Source: Lacinutrix sp. (GTDB lineage Bacteria; Bacteroidota; Bacteroidia; Flavobacteriales; Flavobacteriaceae). Taken from it: a stretch of DNA of 33,560 bases. The DNA is taken from assembly GCF_023299985.1 (NCBI RefSeq), contig NZ_JALZVX010000143.1:1-33560 (forward strand), in the 5' to 3' direction. Shown here one piece after another: positions 1 to 8,455 of this stretch. A program made the position numbers and the translations under genes. The number at the start of each line of letters is the position of its first letter. The first letter of the stretch is position 1. The notes below the pieces were generated by a model, which had not been told where the DNA came from, ran no database searches, and saw only the letters and a program-made list of their open reading frames with translations.

Positions 1-35
1 GCTAATGCTAATGTTAGTATTACTATTTTTTTCAT
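1..35 (-). CDS. Partial gene: N-terminus of an exported protein
   Basis: An ATG at 35 on the minus strand opens a frame reading MKKIVILTLAL before the window edge. A Lys-Lys pair followed by a hydrophobic run is the start of a Sec signal peptide or a membrane anchor. It lies 52 bp downstream of the DUF547 gene on the same strand, so the two are probably co-transcribed. Nothing can be said about its function. Confidence 0.5.
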   Translation of the reverse strand, partial: MKKIVILTLAL

Positions 36-87
36 TTTTTTGGTTTTATTTATTGTTAATTGGTTTCTATTGTTTGTTAATTAATTT

Positions 88-801
88 TTATTGTTTGTTT
101 ACATTCCAATTGTACGGAAAATAAGATAGTTTCGATTTTTCGTCAATTTTCTCTGTTCTGTATTTATTAATAAAGTCTATTTCTGTAGTTCCATTCATGG
201 TAAAATCTTCTTTATACCATTCCATTATTTTTGATGCTGCTACACTTTTCTTTTTAGCATTTACTTTTAAAAACGAACCATTTAAAGCTATTTTAGTTTG
301 CTTTTCTAATTGTGTTTCTAATGTCGCTGGCAAGTATGCTTTATTAATTAAAGGAGGACAACCTAATGCACCACATACTAAAACAAAATGAAAACGCGCA
401 TCTTTAAAATTACCTCTTAATAACTTATGTTCTACATCGTTTAAAGTAATTTGCTTTCCACCTATACTGTGCTTTGTCTTATCGAAAAAACCTTTATCGT
501 CTAAAGGTGATTTTGTTGGGTAATTATCCACAATTCCTTTAATAACAGATAAGTTGTAAGCGTTTATCCAAAAGGCTTGATAATTATTAGCATCACTTTT
601 AGAAACCGAAATACCTTCAGCTACTTTTAAAACTTCGTCCAAAGCTTTTGTATCTTTTTTAATAACATCGTATGCTACTTTTCCACTTTTAACGTTCGCT
701 TTAAAAAAAGCATCCGATTGTTTAAAAAAAGTATCAAGATTTTGTGCTTCAGCAAAGATACCTCCTATTACTATTACTATTACTACTAATAAATTTTTCA
801 T
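88..801 (-). CDS. DUF547 domain-containing exported protein
   Basis: 237 residues. Residues 1-20 are a signal peptide (hydrophobic core, then AEAQ), so the protein is probably periplasmic. Residues about 73-205 match DUF547: the conserved FWINAYN block at 77-83, then FHFVLVCGALGCPPL near 137-151 with two cysteines, then a C-terminal KIMEWYKEDF block. The biochemical role of DUF547 is not known; a fold related to transglutaminase/papain-like proteins has been suggested for the family, but I see no catalytic triad that I could assign. It is transcribed divergently from the FAD oxidoreductase gene, and a second exported protein begins just downstream. The family call is firm and the function is unknown. 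Confidence 0.85.
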   Translation of the reverse strand: MKNLLVVIVIVIGGIFAEAQNLDTFFKQSDAFFKANVKSGKVAYDVIKKDTKALDEVLKVAEGISVSKSDANNYQAFWINAYNLSVIKGIVDNYPTKSPLDDKGFFDKTKHSIGGKQITLNDVEHKLLRGNFKDARFHFVLVCGALGCPPLINKAYLPATLETQLEKQTKIALNGSFLKVNAKKKSVAASKIMEWYKEDFTMNGTTEIDFINKYRTEKIDEKSKLSYFPYNWNVNKQ

Positions 802-917
802 TAAAGTTCTATTTATATTTCCGTAAAAACGAAAACCTGTTAATTGTTTAAATTGTTATAACTTTCGCTTCAGTCTGAAACATTTCAGTAAACTTTCAAA
901 AAAAATTTAAAAATTCC

Positions 918-932
918 TAGTCTCCCAGACTA
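918..932. promoter_or_regulatory. Short perfect inverted repeat in a divergent intergenic region
   Basis: TAGTCT-CCC-AGACTA is a perfect 6-bp-arm inverted repeat in the 244-bp space between the divergent DUF547 and FAD oxidoreductase genes. It could be an operator or a small hairpin. I see no exact TAnnTTTG promoter box in this intergenic region. The assignment is tentative. Confidence 0.25.
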
Positions 933-997
933 CATAACCCTTACAAATTAACGCTATTTATATTTATTCTAAATACTTTTTTAAAATTAAGTTTCTA

Positions 998-1023
998 TAT
1001 TGTGGCACGACCTAATCACAATA
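998..1023. promoter_or_regulatory. Inverted repeat TATTGTG-N12-CACAATA before the oxidoreductase gene
   Basis: Two perfect 7-bp arms (998-1004 and 1017-1023) separated by 12 bp lie 22 bp before the ATG at 1046. The spacing is longer than that of a CRP/FNR site, so I do not assign it to that family. It may be an operator for a redox-responsive regulator or a hairpin in the leader. Confidence 0.3.
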
Positions 1024-1045
1024 GTATTTAAAACCAAACCACGAT

Positions 1046-2347
1046 ATGGAACACATAGTTATTATAGGAAATGGAATTTCGGGTGTAACTGTAGCTAGGC
1101 ACATTCGCAAAAACTCTGATAAAAAAATTACTATCGTCTCTGCCGAAACCGATCATTTCTTTTCGCGTACTGCTTTAATGTATATATATATGGGACACAT
1201 GAAGTATGAACATACCAAGCCGTATGAAGATTACTTCTGGAAAAAGAACAGAATAGAGCTTAAAAGAGGCTACGTAAAAACAGTTGAAACAAAATCTAAA
1301 ACACTTCATTTTGAAGAAGGTGACACTTTACAATACGATAAATTAGTTATCGCAACTGGAAGTAAACCAAATAAATTTGGTTGGCCTGGACAAGATTTAG
1401 AAGGTGCACAAGGCTTATATAGCAAACAAGATCTTGATAATTTAGAACGTAATGCACCAAACAATAAAGTATGTAAACGTGCTGTAATTGTTGGTGGTGG
1501 TTTAATAGGTATTGAATTAGCAGAAATGTTAAACTCACGTAATATTCCTGTAACATTTTTAGTAAGAGAAAATAGTTTTTGGAATGGTGTTTTACCTGAA
1601 GGTGAAAGCGCTATGATAAACAGACACATACAAAACCACCATATAGATTTACGTTTAGGCTTTAATTTAAAGGAAATAAAAGCTGATGAAAACGGACGCG
1701 TAAAATCTATTGTTATTACAGAAACTGGAGAAGAAATAGACTGTAATGTAGTTGGTTTAACTGCAGGTGTCTCACCAAATATAAGTTTTATAAAAGAGTC
1801 TGAAATCGAAACCAATCGTGGTGTTTTAGTAAACAGACACTTAGAAACTAACATTAAAGATGTTTACGCTATTGGTGATTGTGCAGAGCAACGTGACAGT
1901 GGTATTGGACAACGCAGACCTATTGAAGCTGTTTGGTACACAGGCAGAATGATGGGTGAAACTTTAGCGCAAACCATTTGTGATAATAAAACAGAATATA
2001 AACCAGGACATTGGTTTAACTCTGCAAAATTTTTAGATATAGAATACCAGACTTACGGTTGGGTATTTGCAAAACCAAGAGAAAATGAAGCTCATTTTCA
2101 TTGGAAACATGAAGACGACACAAAATGTATTACTGTTTGTTATGACACTACAAATAATAAATTTTTAGGCATTAATACTTTTGGTATAAGAATGCGTCAT
2201 GAGGTTTTTGACAAATGGTTAACTGAAGCTCGCGATATTGATTATGTAATAAATAATTTACCAGAAGCTAATTTTGATCCAGAATTTTACAAGCATTTTG
2301 AAAAAGATATTCTATCTGCTTACAACAACAATTTACAAACCGCATAA
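1046..2347 (+). CDS. NAD(P)/FAD-dependent oxidoreductase (Pyr_redox_2 type)
   Basis: 433 residues. The N-terminal Rossmann motif GNGISG (8-13) binds FAD. ATGSKPN (103-109) is the usual second FAD contact, GGGLIGIE (150-157) is the NAD(P)H-binding dinucleotide fold, and a later IGDCAE is the third FAD motif. This is the layout of nitrite-reductase/rubredoxin-reductase-type flavoproteins. No redox-active CxxC is visible, so it is not a thioredoxin-reductase or lipoamide-dehydrogenase type. The C-terminal ~120 residues differ from common relatives and may dock a partner. Twelve bases separate it from the membrane Fe-S protein gene, so I infer that it feeds electrons from NAD(P)H to that partner. 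The physiological acceptor is unknown. Confidence 0.85.
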   Translation: MEHIVIIGNGISGVTVARHIRKNSDKKITIVSAETDHFFSRTALMYIYMGHMKYEHTKPYEDYFWKKNRIELKRGYVKTVETKSKTLHFEEGDTLQYDKLVIATGSKPNKFGWPGQDLEGAQGLYSKQDLDNLERNAPNNKVCKRAVIVGGGLIGIELAEMLNSRNIPVTFLVRENSFWNGVLPEGESAMINRHIQNHHIDLRLGFNLKEIKADENGRVKSIVITETGEEIDCNVVGLTAGVSPNISFIKESEIETNRGVLVNRHLETNIKDVYAIGDCAEQRDSGIGQRRPIEAVWYTGRMMGETLAQTICDNKTEYKPGHWFNSAKFLDIEYQTYGWVFAKPRENEAHFHWKHEDDTKCITVCYDTTNNKFLGINTFGIRMRHEVFDKWLTEARDIDYVINNLPEANFDPEFYKHFEKDILSAYNNNLQTA

Positions 2348-2359
2348 TCCAAAAATAAG

Positions 2360-3973
2360 ATGAGTAATAAATTAAACCATAGTATGTCTCTTGCTAAACC
2401 AGATGTGCAAGACATTTCTACAAAACAAAAAATAGCTTTAGCTACAGGCTTAGTTGGATTATTAATATTAATCTTAGCTTTTTTTAATGTAAACTTTCCA
2501 AACAGAGCTGTATTCTTAACTTTAGCATTAAGCTTAATAACTGCTGGAACTGTAGTATATTCTAGAGATGCTTATTTAACAAAATTAGAAGGCATAAAAA
2601 ACGATGGTGTTTGGTTTAAGTCTATTTCATCGCGTGGTGCTATGGGTTGGGCATTAGGTGTTTTTTTAACAGCTTTTTATATAGTACTTTACTTTTATGC
2701 AGAGCTTTTAGGCGCAGGACAAGGTGCTAATGGTACTAATACTGGTTTAATAGCCCTTTTCGACCCGTTAAGCAATCTACTAAGTGGTAGAGATGCAAGC
2801 CAATGGTTTGTTTATGGCACACTATACACAGTAGCAATTGCGGCTTTTGGTTATAAGTTTATATTAAAATACCGTCATAATAAATACCAACAAATACGTA
2901 CGGTTTCGGTTATCTTTTTTCAATTAGGCTTTGCTTATTTGATTCCTGAATTTATGCACGTTATGAATAGTGATTTACCTTATTACGATTTAAAAAGTGT
3001 ATGGCCACTTAACTATTATCTTTTTCAAGATTATCATTTAAATCAATTCCTTAGTGCTGGAAATATTGGTACTACCTTAATAATCTTTGGCATTGTTTCA
3101 ACATTAGTAATCACACCTATTTTAACTTACAAATATGGAAAACGTTGGTATTGTTCTTGGGTTTGTGGTTGTGGAGGCTTAGCCGAAACTGCTGGAGATT
3201 CTTTTAGACAACTATCATCTAAAAAAATGTCTTCATGGAAACTAGAGCGTTGGTTAATTCATGCAGTATTAGTTTTTTCTGTGATAATGACTGTTGGAGT
3301 CGTTAGCTCTTTCTTAAAAGGAGGTTGGGTAGATGGTGTATTTGTAGAAGGTAATTATTGGTTAAGCAACGAAGCATTTCTTACAAGTGTTGGTTTGTTT
3401 CTTACTGTTATATTTGCTGGAGTAATGATTTTTAAAAGAAGTGAATTAGGTAAAGATGCACTTTATGGCGCTATTGGTTATGCATTAGTTATCTTATCTT
3501 TATTTGTAGTTTATTTTACTGGAACTAACGAAGAAATATTTTTCGTTAATTCTGGCACTCTTAAATCTGCTTACGGTTTTTACATTGGCTCAATATTCTC
3601 TGGTGTTATTGGTACTGGTTTCTATCCTATTTTAGGAAATAGATCTTGGTGTCGTTTTGGATGTCCAATGGCAGCTATTCTAGGATTTCAACAACGTATG
3701 TTATCAAAATTTAGAATTACAACAAACGGTGGACAGTGTATTTCTTGTGGTAACTGCTCAAACAGTTGCGAAATGGGAATAGATGTAAGACATTATGCTC
3801 AAAAAGGAGAAAATATTGTACGTTCTAGTTGCGTAGGTTGTGGTGTTTGTAGTGCTGTTTGCCCAAGAGGTGTATTAAAATTAGAGAATGATAGTATGGA
3901 TGGAAGAATTAATCCGACTGAAGTACTATTAGGAAACGATGTTAACTTAATGGATTTATTAAATCAAAAATAA
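2360..3973 (+). CDS. Membrane 4Fe-4S protein, NosR/NapH-like electron relay
   Basis: 537 residues with about eight hydrophobic segments. Two membrane-proximal cysteine motifs are visible: WYCSWVCGC (C265, C269, C271) and WCRFGCP (C431, C435). These are followed by two ferredoxin-type clusters: C460/C463/C466/C470 and C491/C494/C497/C501-Pro. Paired membrane Cys motifs plus a C-terminal 2[4Fe-4S] module are the hallmark of NosR/NapH/RdxA-type proteins, which pass electrons between quinol or flavin and periplasmic or cytoplasmic partners. No nos, nap or cco genes are nearby, so the specific pathway cannot be named. It follows the FAD oxidoreductase by 12 bp and is very likely its partner. Confidence 0.85.
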   Translation: MSNKLNHSMSLAKPDVQDISTKQKIALATGLVGLLILILAFFNVNFPNRAVFLTLALSLITAGTVVYSRDAYLTKLEGIKNDGVWFKSISSRGAMGWALGVFLTAFYIVLYFYAELLGAGQGANGTNTGLIALFDPLSNLLSGRDASQWFVYGTLYTVAIAAFGYKFILKYRHNKYQQIRTVSVIFFQLGFAYLIPEFMHVMNSDLPYYDLKSVWPLNYYLFQDYHLNQFLSAGNIGTTLIIFGIVSTLVITPILTYKYGKRWYCSWVCGCGGLAETAGDSFRQLSSKKMSSWKLERWLIHAVLVFSVIMTVGVVSSFLKGGWVDGVFVEGNYWLSNEAFLTSVGLFLTVIFAGVMIFKRSELGKDALYGAIGYALVILSLFVVYFTGTNEEIFFVNSGTLKSAYGFYIGSIFSGVIGTGFYPILGNRSWCRFGCPMAAILGFQQRMLSKFRITTNGGQCISCGNCSNSCEMGIDVRHYAQKGENIVRSSCVGCGVCSAVCPRGVLKLENDSMDGRINPTEVLLGNDVNLMDLLNQK

Positions 3974-4009
3974 GTTTTAAAACACGTTCTTGCTTTTAGT
4001 AGAATTAAA

Positions 4010-4918
4010 ATGAAAAACACTTTCTTTATATTAGCTTTCATAATAAGTTTTTACGCTTCCGCGGAAAAGATTTACAAGAAAACTTACTACAAAAGCGGAA
4101 CCATTAAAGCTGAAGGCTGGACAGAAAATAAGCTAAAAATTGACTACTGGAAATTTTACCACCAAAACGGAAACCTAGAGAAAACAGGAGAATTTAATAA
4201 CAATCTAGAACATGGTTTCTGGGAATTTTACCATGACAATAAAAATTTAAAAGCCAAAGGCGTATTTAATAACGCACAACGCACTGGATTTTGGACGTAC
4301 TTTTTCGACAACAAAACCATTAATAAAGTTGGTAATTTTAAAAACGGAAAAGAATCTGGTTTTTGGAAAGCATATTTTACAAATGGTAATTTAATGCGAG
4401 AAGGCTATTATAATAGTGGGTATTTTGAAGGTTACTGGAAATTCTATCACTTTAATGGTAAACTAAAAAAAGAAGGTACATTTGCTAACGGAAAACCAAC
4501 AGCATACTGGAAAAATTATTTTGATAATGGCTCTCTAAAATCTGAAGGTTTTTACAAAAACGGAAAAGAGGAAAATTTTTGGACTTATTATTTTGACAAT
4601 GGTAAGCTTTTAAAATCTGGCAATTATAAATCCGGGTTAGAAAACGACTATTGGACGTTCTATAAAAAAAACGGTACAAAAGAAAAAGAAGGTCATTTTT
4701 TTAATGGCAAGCAAACAAATTGGTGGTTGTTTTATAACGACATGGAAAAGATAAATCATAAATGTCAATTAAAAGACAATCAAAAAAATGGATATTGCTT
4801 ACTATATGAAAACGAAAAACTAGTAGCTGCAAGTAAGTTTTCCGATGGAAAAAAAATTAAAACGTGGACAGATTTAGCCACTTTTAAAAAAGAAAATAAA
4901 TTAAGTGATCTTAGATAA
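4010..4918 (+). CDS. Exported MORN-repeat protein (YwqK-like)
   Basis: 302 residues. Residues 1-18 are a signal peptide (hydrophobic run ending ASA-E). The rest is a tandem array of about ten MORN-type repeats of 23-24 residues with the pattern NGK...GFWKFYFDNGKLKKEG, running roughly from residue 30 to 260. Such proteins are often annotated as 'YwqK family antitoxin', but no toxin gene is adjacent and that label says nothing reliable about function here. MORN arrays form elongated beta-sheets that bind lipids or proteins. The stop codon directly abuts the ATG of the following glycosyltransferase, so translation is probably coupled. A role at the cell surface together with the glycosyltransferases is inference. 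Confidence 0.8.
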   Translation: MKNTFFILAFIISFYASAEKIYKKTYYKSGTIKAEGWTENKLKIDYWKFYHQNGNLEKTGEFNNNLEHGFWEFYHDNKNLKAKGVFNNAQRTGFWTYFFDNKTINKVGNFKNGKESGFWKAYFTNGNLMREGYYNSGYFEGYWKFYHFNGKLKKEGTFANGKPTAYWKNYFDNGSLKSEGFYKNGKEENFWTYYFDNGKLLKSGNYKSGLENDYWTFYKKNGTKEKEGHFFNGKQTNWWLFYNDMEKINHKCQLKDNQKNGYCLLYENEKLVAASKFSDGKKIKTWTDLATFKKENKLSDLR

Positions 4919-5611
4919 ATGCCCAAAATAAAAGTTATTATTCCTGCTTACAACGAGCAAGATTCTATTGCAAATGTTATTAGAGACATACCAAAAAGCG
5001 TAGAAGAAGTTATTGTAGTAAATAACAACTCTACAGATAACACAGTTAAAAATGCTAAAAACGCAGGAGCAACAGTACTCACCGAAAACAATAAAGGTTA
5101 CGGTTATGCTTGTTTAAAAGGCATGAGTTACATTGCCAATTTAACAGAGAAACCAGATATTATAGTATTTCTAGATGGAGATTATAGTGATTACCCAGAA
5201 GAACTAACCCAAATCGTAGCTCCAATAATAAATGATGATATAGATTTTGTAATTGGCTCAAGAGTTAAACGACTAAGAGAAGGTGGCTCTATGACACCAC
5301 AGCAAGTTTTTGGTAATTGGTTAGCAACATTTTTAATGTCGCTATTTTTTAGAGCAAAATTCACAGATCTAGGCCCTTTTAGAGCTATTAAATATAATAA
5401 GCTTTTAGCTTTAAAAATGGAGGATAAAACTTATGGTTGGACTGTAGAAATGCAACTCAAGGCTCTAAAACAGAAATTCTCTTATATAGAAATACCTGTA
5501 CGATACAAACAAAGAATAGGAGTAAGTAAGGTGTCTGGAACAGTAAAAGGAACTATATTTGCTGGTTTTAAGATACTAGGTTGGATTTTTAAATACAGTT
5601 TTAAGAAGTGA
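4919..5611 (+). CDS. GT2 glycosyltransferase, dolichyl-phosphate-sugar-synthase-like
   Basis: 230 residues, cytoplasmic GT-A fold. VIIPAYNEQDSI (6-17) and VVNNNSTDNT form the nucleotide-sugar pocket. FLDGDYSDYPEE carries the DxD-type metal site, followed by VIGSR and the LGPFRA block typical of the DPM1/dolichyl-phosphate glucose synthase branch. The usual product is a polyprenyl-phosphate-linked mannose or glucose. There is no C-terminal transmembrane anchor. The ATG starts immediately after the TAA of the MORN gene, and its stop overlaps the GTG of the next gene (GTGA). Donor sugar and acceptor are not decidable from sequence. Confidence 0.85.
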   Translation: MPKIKVIIPAYNEQDSIANVIRDIPKSVEEVIVVNNNSTDNTVKNAKNAGATVLTENNKGYGYACLKGMSYIANLTEKPDIIVFLDGDYSDYPEELTQIVAPIINDDIDFVIGSRVKRLREGGSMTPQQVFGNWLATFLMSLFFRAKFTDLGPFRAIKYNKLLALKMEDKTYGWTVEMQLKALKQKFSYIEIPVRYKQRIGVSKVSGTVKGTIFAGFKILGWIFKYSFKK

Positions 5612-7101
5612 TTTATATAAACATAGTTATTATAATAATTTATTCGATAGCACTTGTGCTCATATTTATGTATGCCTTAGCGCAACTAAATCTGCTTTTT
5701 AATTATTTATCTGCACAGAAAAAACAAAATAAAACGCCATCTTTAGATTATAATAATCCAGAGGAAGTACCATACGTTACAATTCAATTACCAGTCTTTA
5801 ATGAAGAATATGTAATGGAACGCCTATTAGATAATATAGCTTTATTAGACTACCCAAAAGAAAAATTAGAAATTCAAGTTTTAGACGACTCTACAGATAA
5901 TACAGTAAAAACAACCTCTATTCAAGTTGCAATGCTTAAATCTAAAGGTTTAGACATTGTTCATATTTGTAGAACTAATCGTGAAGGATTTAAAGCTGGC
6001 GCATTAAAAGAAGGCTTAAAAGTAGCCAAAGGTGAATTAATAGCCATTTTTGATGCAGATTTCCTTCCTAAAAAAGATTGGTTAAAAAAAACAATTCCCC
6101 ATTTTATAGATAAAAATATTGGTGTTGTACAAACACGTTGGGGACACATTAATAGAAATTACTCAACACTTACAAAAATACAAGCATTTGCTTTAGATGC
6201 GCATTTTACGTTAGAGCAAGTAGGCAGAAACAGTAAAGGTCATTTTATTAATTTTAATGGCACAGCTGGTGTATGGCGTAAACAGTGTATTCTAGATGCT
6301 GGAAATTGGGAAGGAGATACTTTAACCGAAGATTTAGACCTTAGCTATCGTGCACAACTTAAAAACTGGAAATTTAAGTACCTTCAAGATGTGGAAACTC
6401 CTGCAGAATTACCAGTAGTTATCAGCGCAGCACGCTCGCAACAATTTAGATGGAATAAAGGAGGTGCCGAAAACTTTAGAAAGATGATGTGGAAAGTCTT
6501 GAAAAGCAAAAACATTTCTTCAAAAACAAAACTACACGGTTTATTACATTTATTAAATAGCAGCATGTTTTTAAACGTACTTATTGTTGGTGTATTAAGT
6601 ATTCCAATGTTATATATTAAAAATGAATATGCGCATTTGAAACCATACTTTTACGTTATGAGTTTCTTTGTAATAAGTACTGTAATTTTCTTTATTTGCT
6701 ATTGGTCAATGTACAAACGTACTTATGGTGGTGGATTTAAAAACTTTATACAATACATAGGTATGTTTTTTACCTTTTTCTCAATAGCAATGGGATTTAG
6801 TTTACATAATTCTATTGCAGTTTTAGAAGGACATTTAGGGAAACGCAGCGACTTTGTTCGTACACCAAAATTTAATATTAACAGTATAAAAGATAGCTGG
6901 AAAGGCAACAAATACTTAAAAAAGAATATTTCTATAAACGTTATTTTTGAAGGACTATTAATGCTTTATTTCGCTTTTGGTATGTACAGTGCCTTTATTG
7001 TTGGAGACCAAGGTGGCGATTTTGGGTTGTTTCCTTTTCACTTAATGTTATTTTTAGGTTTTGGCTTTGTGTTCTTTAAATCCTTAACTTCTAAAGCATA
7101 G
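5608..7101 (+). CDS. Processive GT2, cellulose-synthase/CslA-like
   Basis: 497 residues. The start is a GTG overlapping the upstream TGA; the next ATG would remove most of the first membrane helix, so GTG is preferred. Residues 4-28 are a transmembrane helix. The catalytic domain has LPVFNEE (61-67), DDSTDNT (93-99), the metal site D149-A-D151, TED (240-242) and QQFRW (278-282). This is the D,D,D,QxxRW signature of processive beta-glycan synthases. Four or so C-terminal helices follow. The length and lack of a PilZ domain resemble mannan/glucomannan-type CslA enzymes and the bacterial 'cellulose synthase family' proteins rather than true BcsA. The polymer made is unknown; a surface glycan or glycolipid is likely. 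Confidence 0.85.
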   Translation: MIYINIVIIIIYSIALVLIFMYALAQLNLLFNYLSAQKKQNKTPSLDYNNPEEVPYVTIQLPVFNEEYVMERLLDNIALLDYPKEKLEIQVLDDSTDNTVKTTSIQVAMLKSKGLDIVHICRTNREGFKAGALKEGLKVAKGELIAIFDADFLPKKDWLKKTIPHFIDKNIGVVQTRWGHINRNYSTLTKIQAFALDAHFTLEQVGRNSKGHFINFNGTAGVWRKQCILDAGNWEGDTLTEDLDLSYRAQLKNWKFKYLQDVETPAELPVVISAARSQQFRWNKGGAENFRKMMWKVLKSKNISSKTKLHGLLHLLNSSMFLNVLIVGVLSIPMLYIKNEYAHLKPYFYVMSFFVISTVIFFICYWSMYKRTYGGGFKNFIQYIGMFFTFFSIAMGFSLHNSIAVLEGHLGKRSDFVRTPKFNINSIKDSWKGNKYLKKNISINVIFEGLLMLYFAFGMYSAFIVGDQGGDFGLFPFHLMLFLGFGFVFFKSLTSKA

Positions 7102-7116
7102 CTATTATATAATAAA

Positions 7117-7152
7117 AGCTCTGTCACCTTATTTTCAAAAAATGACAGAGCT
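7117..7152. terminator. Bidirectional hairpin between convergent genes
   Basis: Perfect 10-bp arms AGCTCTGTCA (7117-7126) and TGACAGAGCT (7143-7152) enclose a 16-nt loop that can extend the stem with TTTT/AAAA. It lies between the stops of the plus-strand glycosyltransferase and the minus-strand lipoprotein. AT-rich flanks give a T-rich tail on the minus strand. It probably terminates both transcripts. Confidence 0.7.
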
Positions 7153-7173
7153 AATAAAAATAAAACTGATTTT

Positions 7174-8337
7174 CTATTCTACTACGAGAATTCTAAACTC
7201 AATACCTTCTGGCATTGCACTAATATCCTCTGTAAACATGGTCCAAAAAGTACCTGTATTATATAACCCTAAAGTTTTATCTAAAAACACACCTCCATCT
7301 GCTACATGTGTAATAACAAATTTAGCATCTGGATTGCTATTTAACAATATGTCGTCTATAGCAGATGCTTGTTGAACTTCTGCTGCAAGAATACTTGCGC
7401 TACTAGTTACATGTACTAATTCTGTAGCGTTATCACTTTTTAAGATAATATTAAAAGCAGCATTAACAGGTATAGCTGTTCCTGCTTGGTTAAAAATTCT
7501 CCATTTATTTATTGAAGCATCATATAAAACACCTGTATTGTTATTATTATAAATTCCATTTGGATTAAAATAATTACTAATTATAAGCACAGTATCCGGA
7601 TTATTATTAATTCTATCATCATCTATTGTAGATATAAAAGATCCATCTGTAGCAACATGAGTTATAGCATCTCCATCTTTAGAAATGAAAACATTATAAG
7701 CACTATTTATAACCATTGAAACTGAAATATCTTCATTATATATAACCCATTTTTCTTGAGTAGAATCATACCATAATCCAGTAACATTGTCATTATAAAC
7801 AGAGTTTGGCGACCAGTTATGGTTTATAACAATTTTTGCTTCAGGATTGCCATTTAAATCTGAGTGATCAAGATATGTATTATTATTAGATGAATTATCT
7901 GCAGTTGCAATATGTGTAAAAATAACATCACTAATATCATTAACGTTTACAGTAATAGATGAAGTTGTTGATGCTTCAGAATTAGATGCCGTAACAGTAG
8001 CAGAGATAGATCCGTTACTTTCGTAGTCAAATAAGCTCGCATTGGCAATAGTAACTTCTCCTGTTGAGGTATTAATACTCAATGCTCCTGATGGTGTTTG
8101 AGATGTAATTGCATAAGTGACTGTTTCTGTAGAATTACTAGTAGCTGTAATAGCACCAATAACTTGATTTGCTGTAACTGTGTTCTCATCAAAACCAGTA
8201 ACTAAAGATGTTGCAGTTATTGTTTTAGGAGTTGGTTCCGGCACACTTACTGTTGGAGAATCATCATCACTAGAACAAGAAGTAGATAATATTAAAATTC
8301 CCATTAAACATGTAATACTTTTAAATGTTGTTTTCAT
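7174..8337 (-). CDS. Lipoprotein with cadherin-like domain and three internal repeats
   Basis: 387 residues. LSTSC gives a lipobox with Cys21, followed by SSDDD, so it is a lipoprotein of the outer membrane or surface. Residues about 40-135 are a cadherin/Ig-like domain (TGEVTIANASLFDYES, then SITVNVND). Three diverged repeats of 75-80 residues follow (about 141-218, 226-299, 308-386). Each contains H-[IV]-[AT], a block like NPxAKxVIxHxW, then TGxxYD...KWxIFNxD and a closing A-x-NV/I. The repeat resembles DUF7452-type domains seen in exported Bacteroidota proteins; I recognise this from memory and it is not certain. A binding or adhesive role is plausible but unproven. Confidence 0.75.
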   Translation of the reverse strand: MKTTFKSITCLMGILILSTSCSSDDDSPTVSVPEPTPKTITATSLVTGFDENTVTANQVIGAITATSNSTETVTYAITSQTPSGALSINTSTGEVTIANASLFDYESNGSISATVTASNSEASTTSSITVNVNDISDVIFTHIATADNSSNNNTYLDHSDLNGNPEAKIVINHNWSPNSVYNDNVTGLWYDSTQEKWVIYNEDISVSMVINSAYNVFISKDGDAITHVATDGSFISTIDDDRINNNPDTVLIISNYFNPNGIYNNNNTGVLYDASINKWRIFNQAGTAIPVNAAFNIILKSDNATELVHVTSSASILAAEVQQASAIDDILLNSNPDAKFVITHVADGGVFLDKTLGLYNTGTFWTMFTEDISAMPEGIEFRILVVE

Positions 8338-8395
8338 TGTCTTATAAATTATTTGTTTATTAATTATGGTACAATGATATTGTTAAAACATGCTC

Positions 8396-8434
8396 AAGTC
8401 GACTGAATACGTCGAAGTAGATGTATTCGGACTT
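8396..8434 (-). terminator. Imperfect hairpin downstream of the AraC-type gene
   Basis: The arms AAGTC-gact-GAATAC and GTATTC-g-GACTT pair around a 12-nt loop, with a small bulge. The element sits 22 bp after the stop of the regulator and about 60 bp before the ATG of the lipoprotein, both on the minus strand. There is no clear T-tract, so it may be a processing or attenuating hairpin rather than an intrinsic terminator. Confidence 0.35.
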
Positions 8435-8455
8435 ATTTTAATTAAAAGAATTAAG

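Noticed and set aside
1306-1854. A 182-residue antisense open frame within the FAD oxidoreductase gene
   Set aside because: It is a shadow of a clearly real gene in a low-stop antisense frame and has no recognisable domain.
4100-4790. A tandem DNA repeat or CRISPR-like array with ~70-bp period
   Set aside because: The period comes from MORN protein repeats in one continuous reading frame; the units are diverged and there are no spacers.
4010-4918. A toxin-antitoxin module suggested by the common 'YwqK antitoxin' label
   Set aside because: The protein is exported and consists of MORN repeats; no toxin gene is adjacent.
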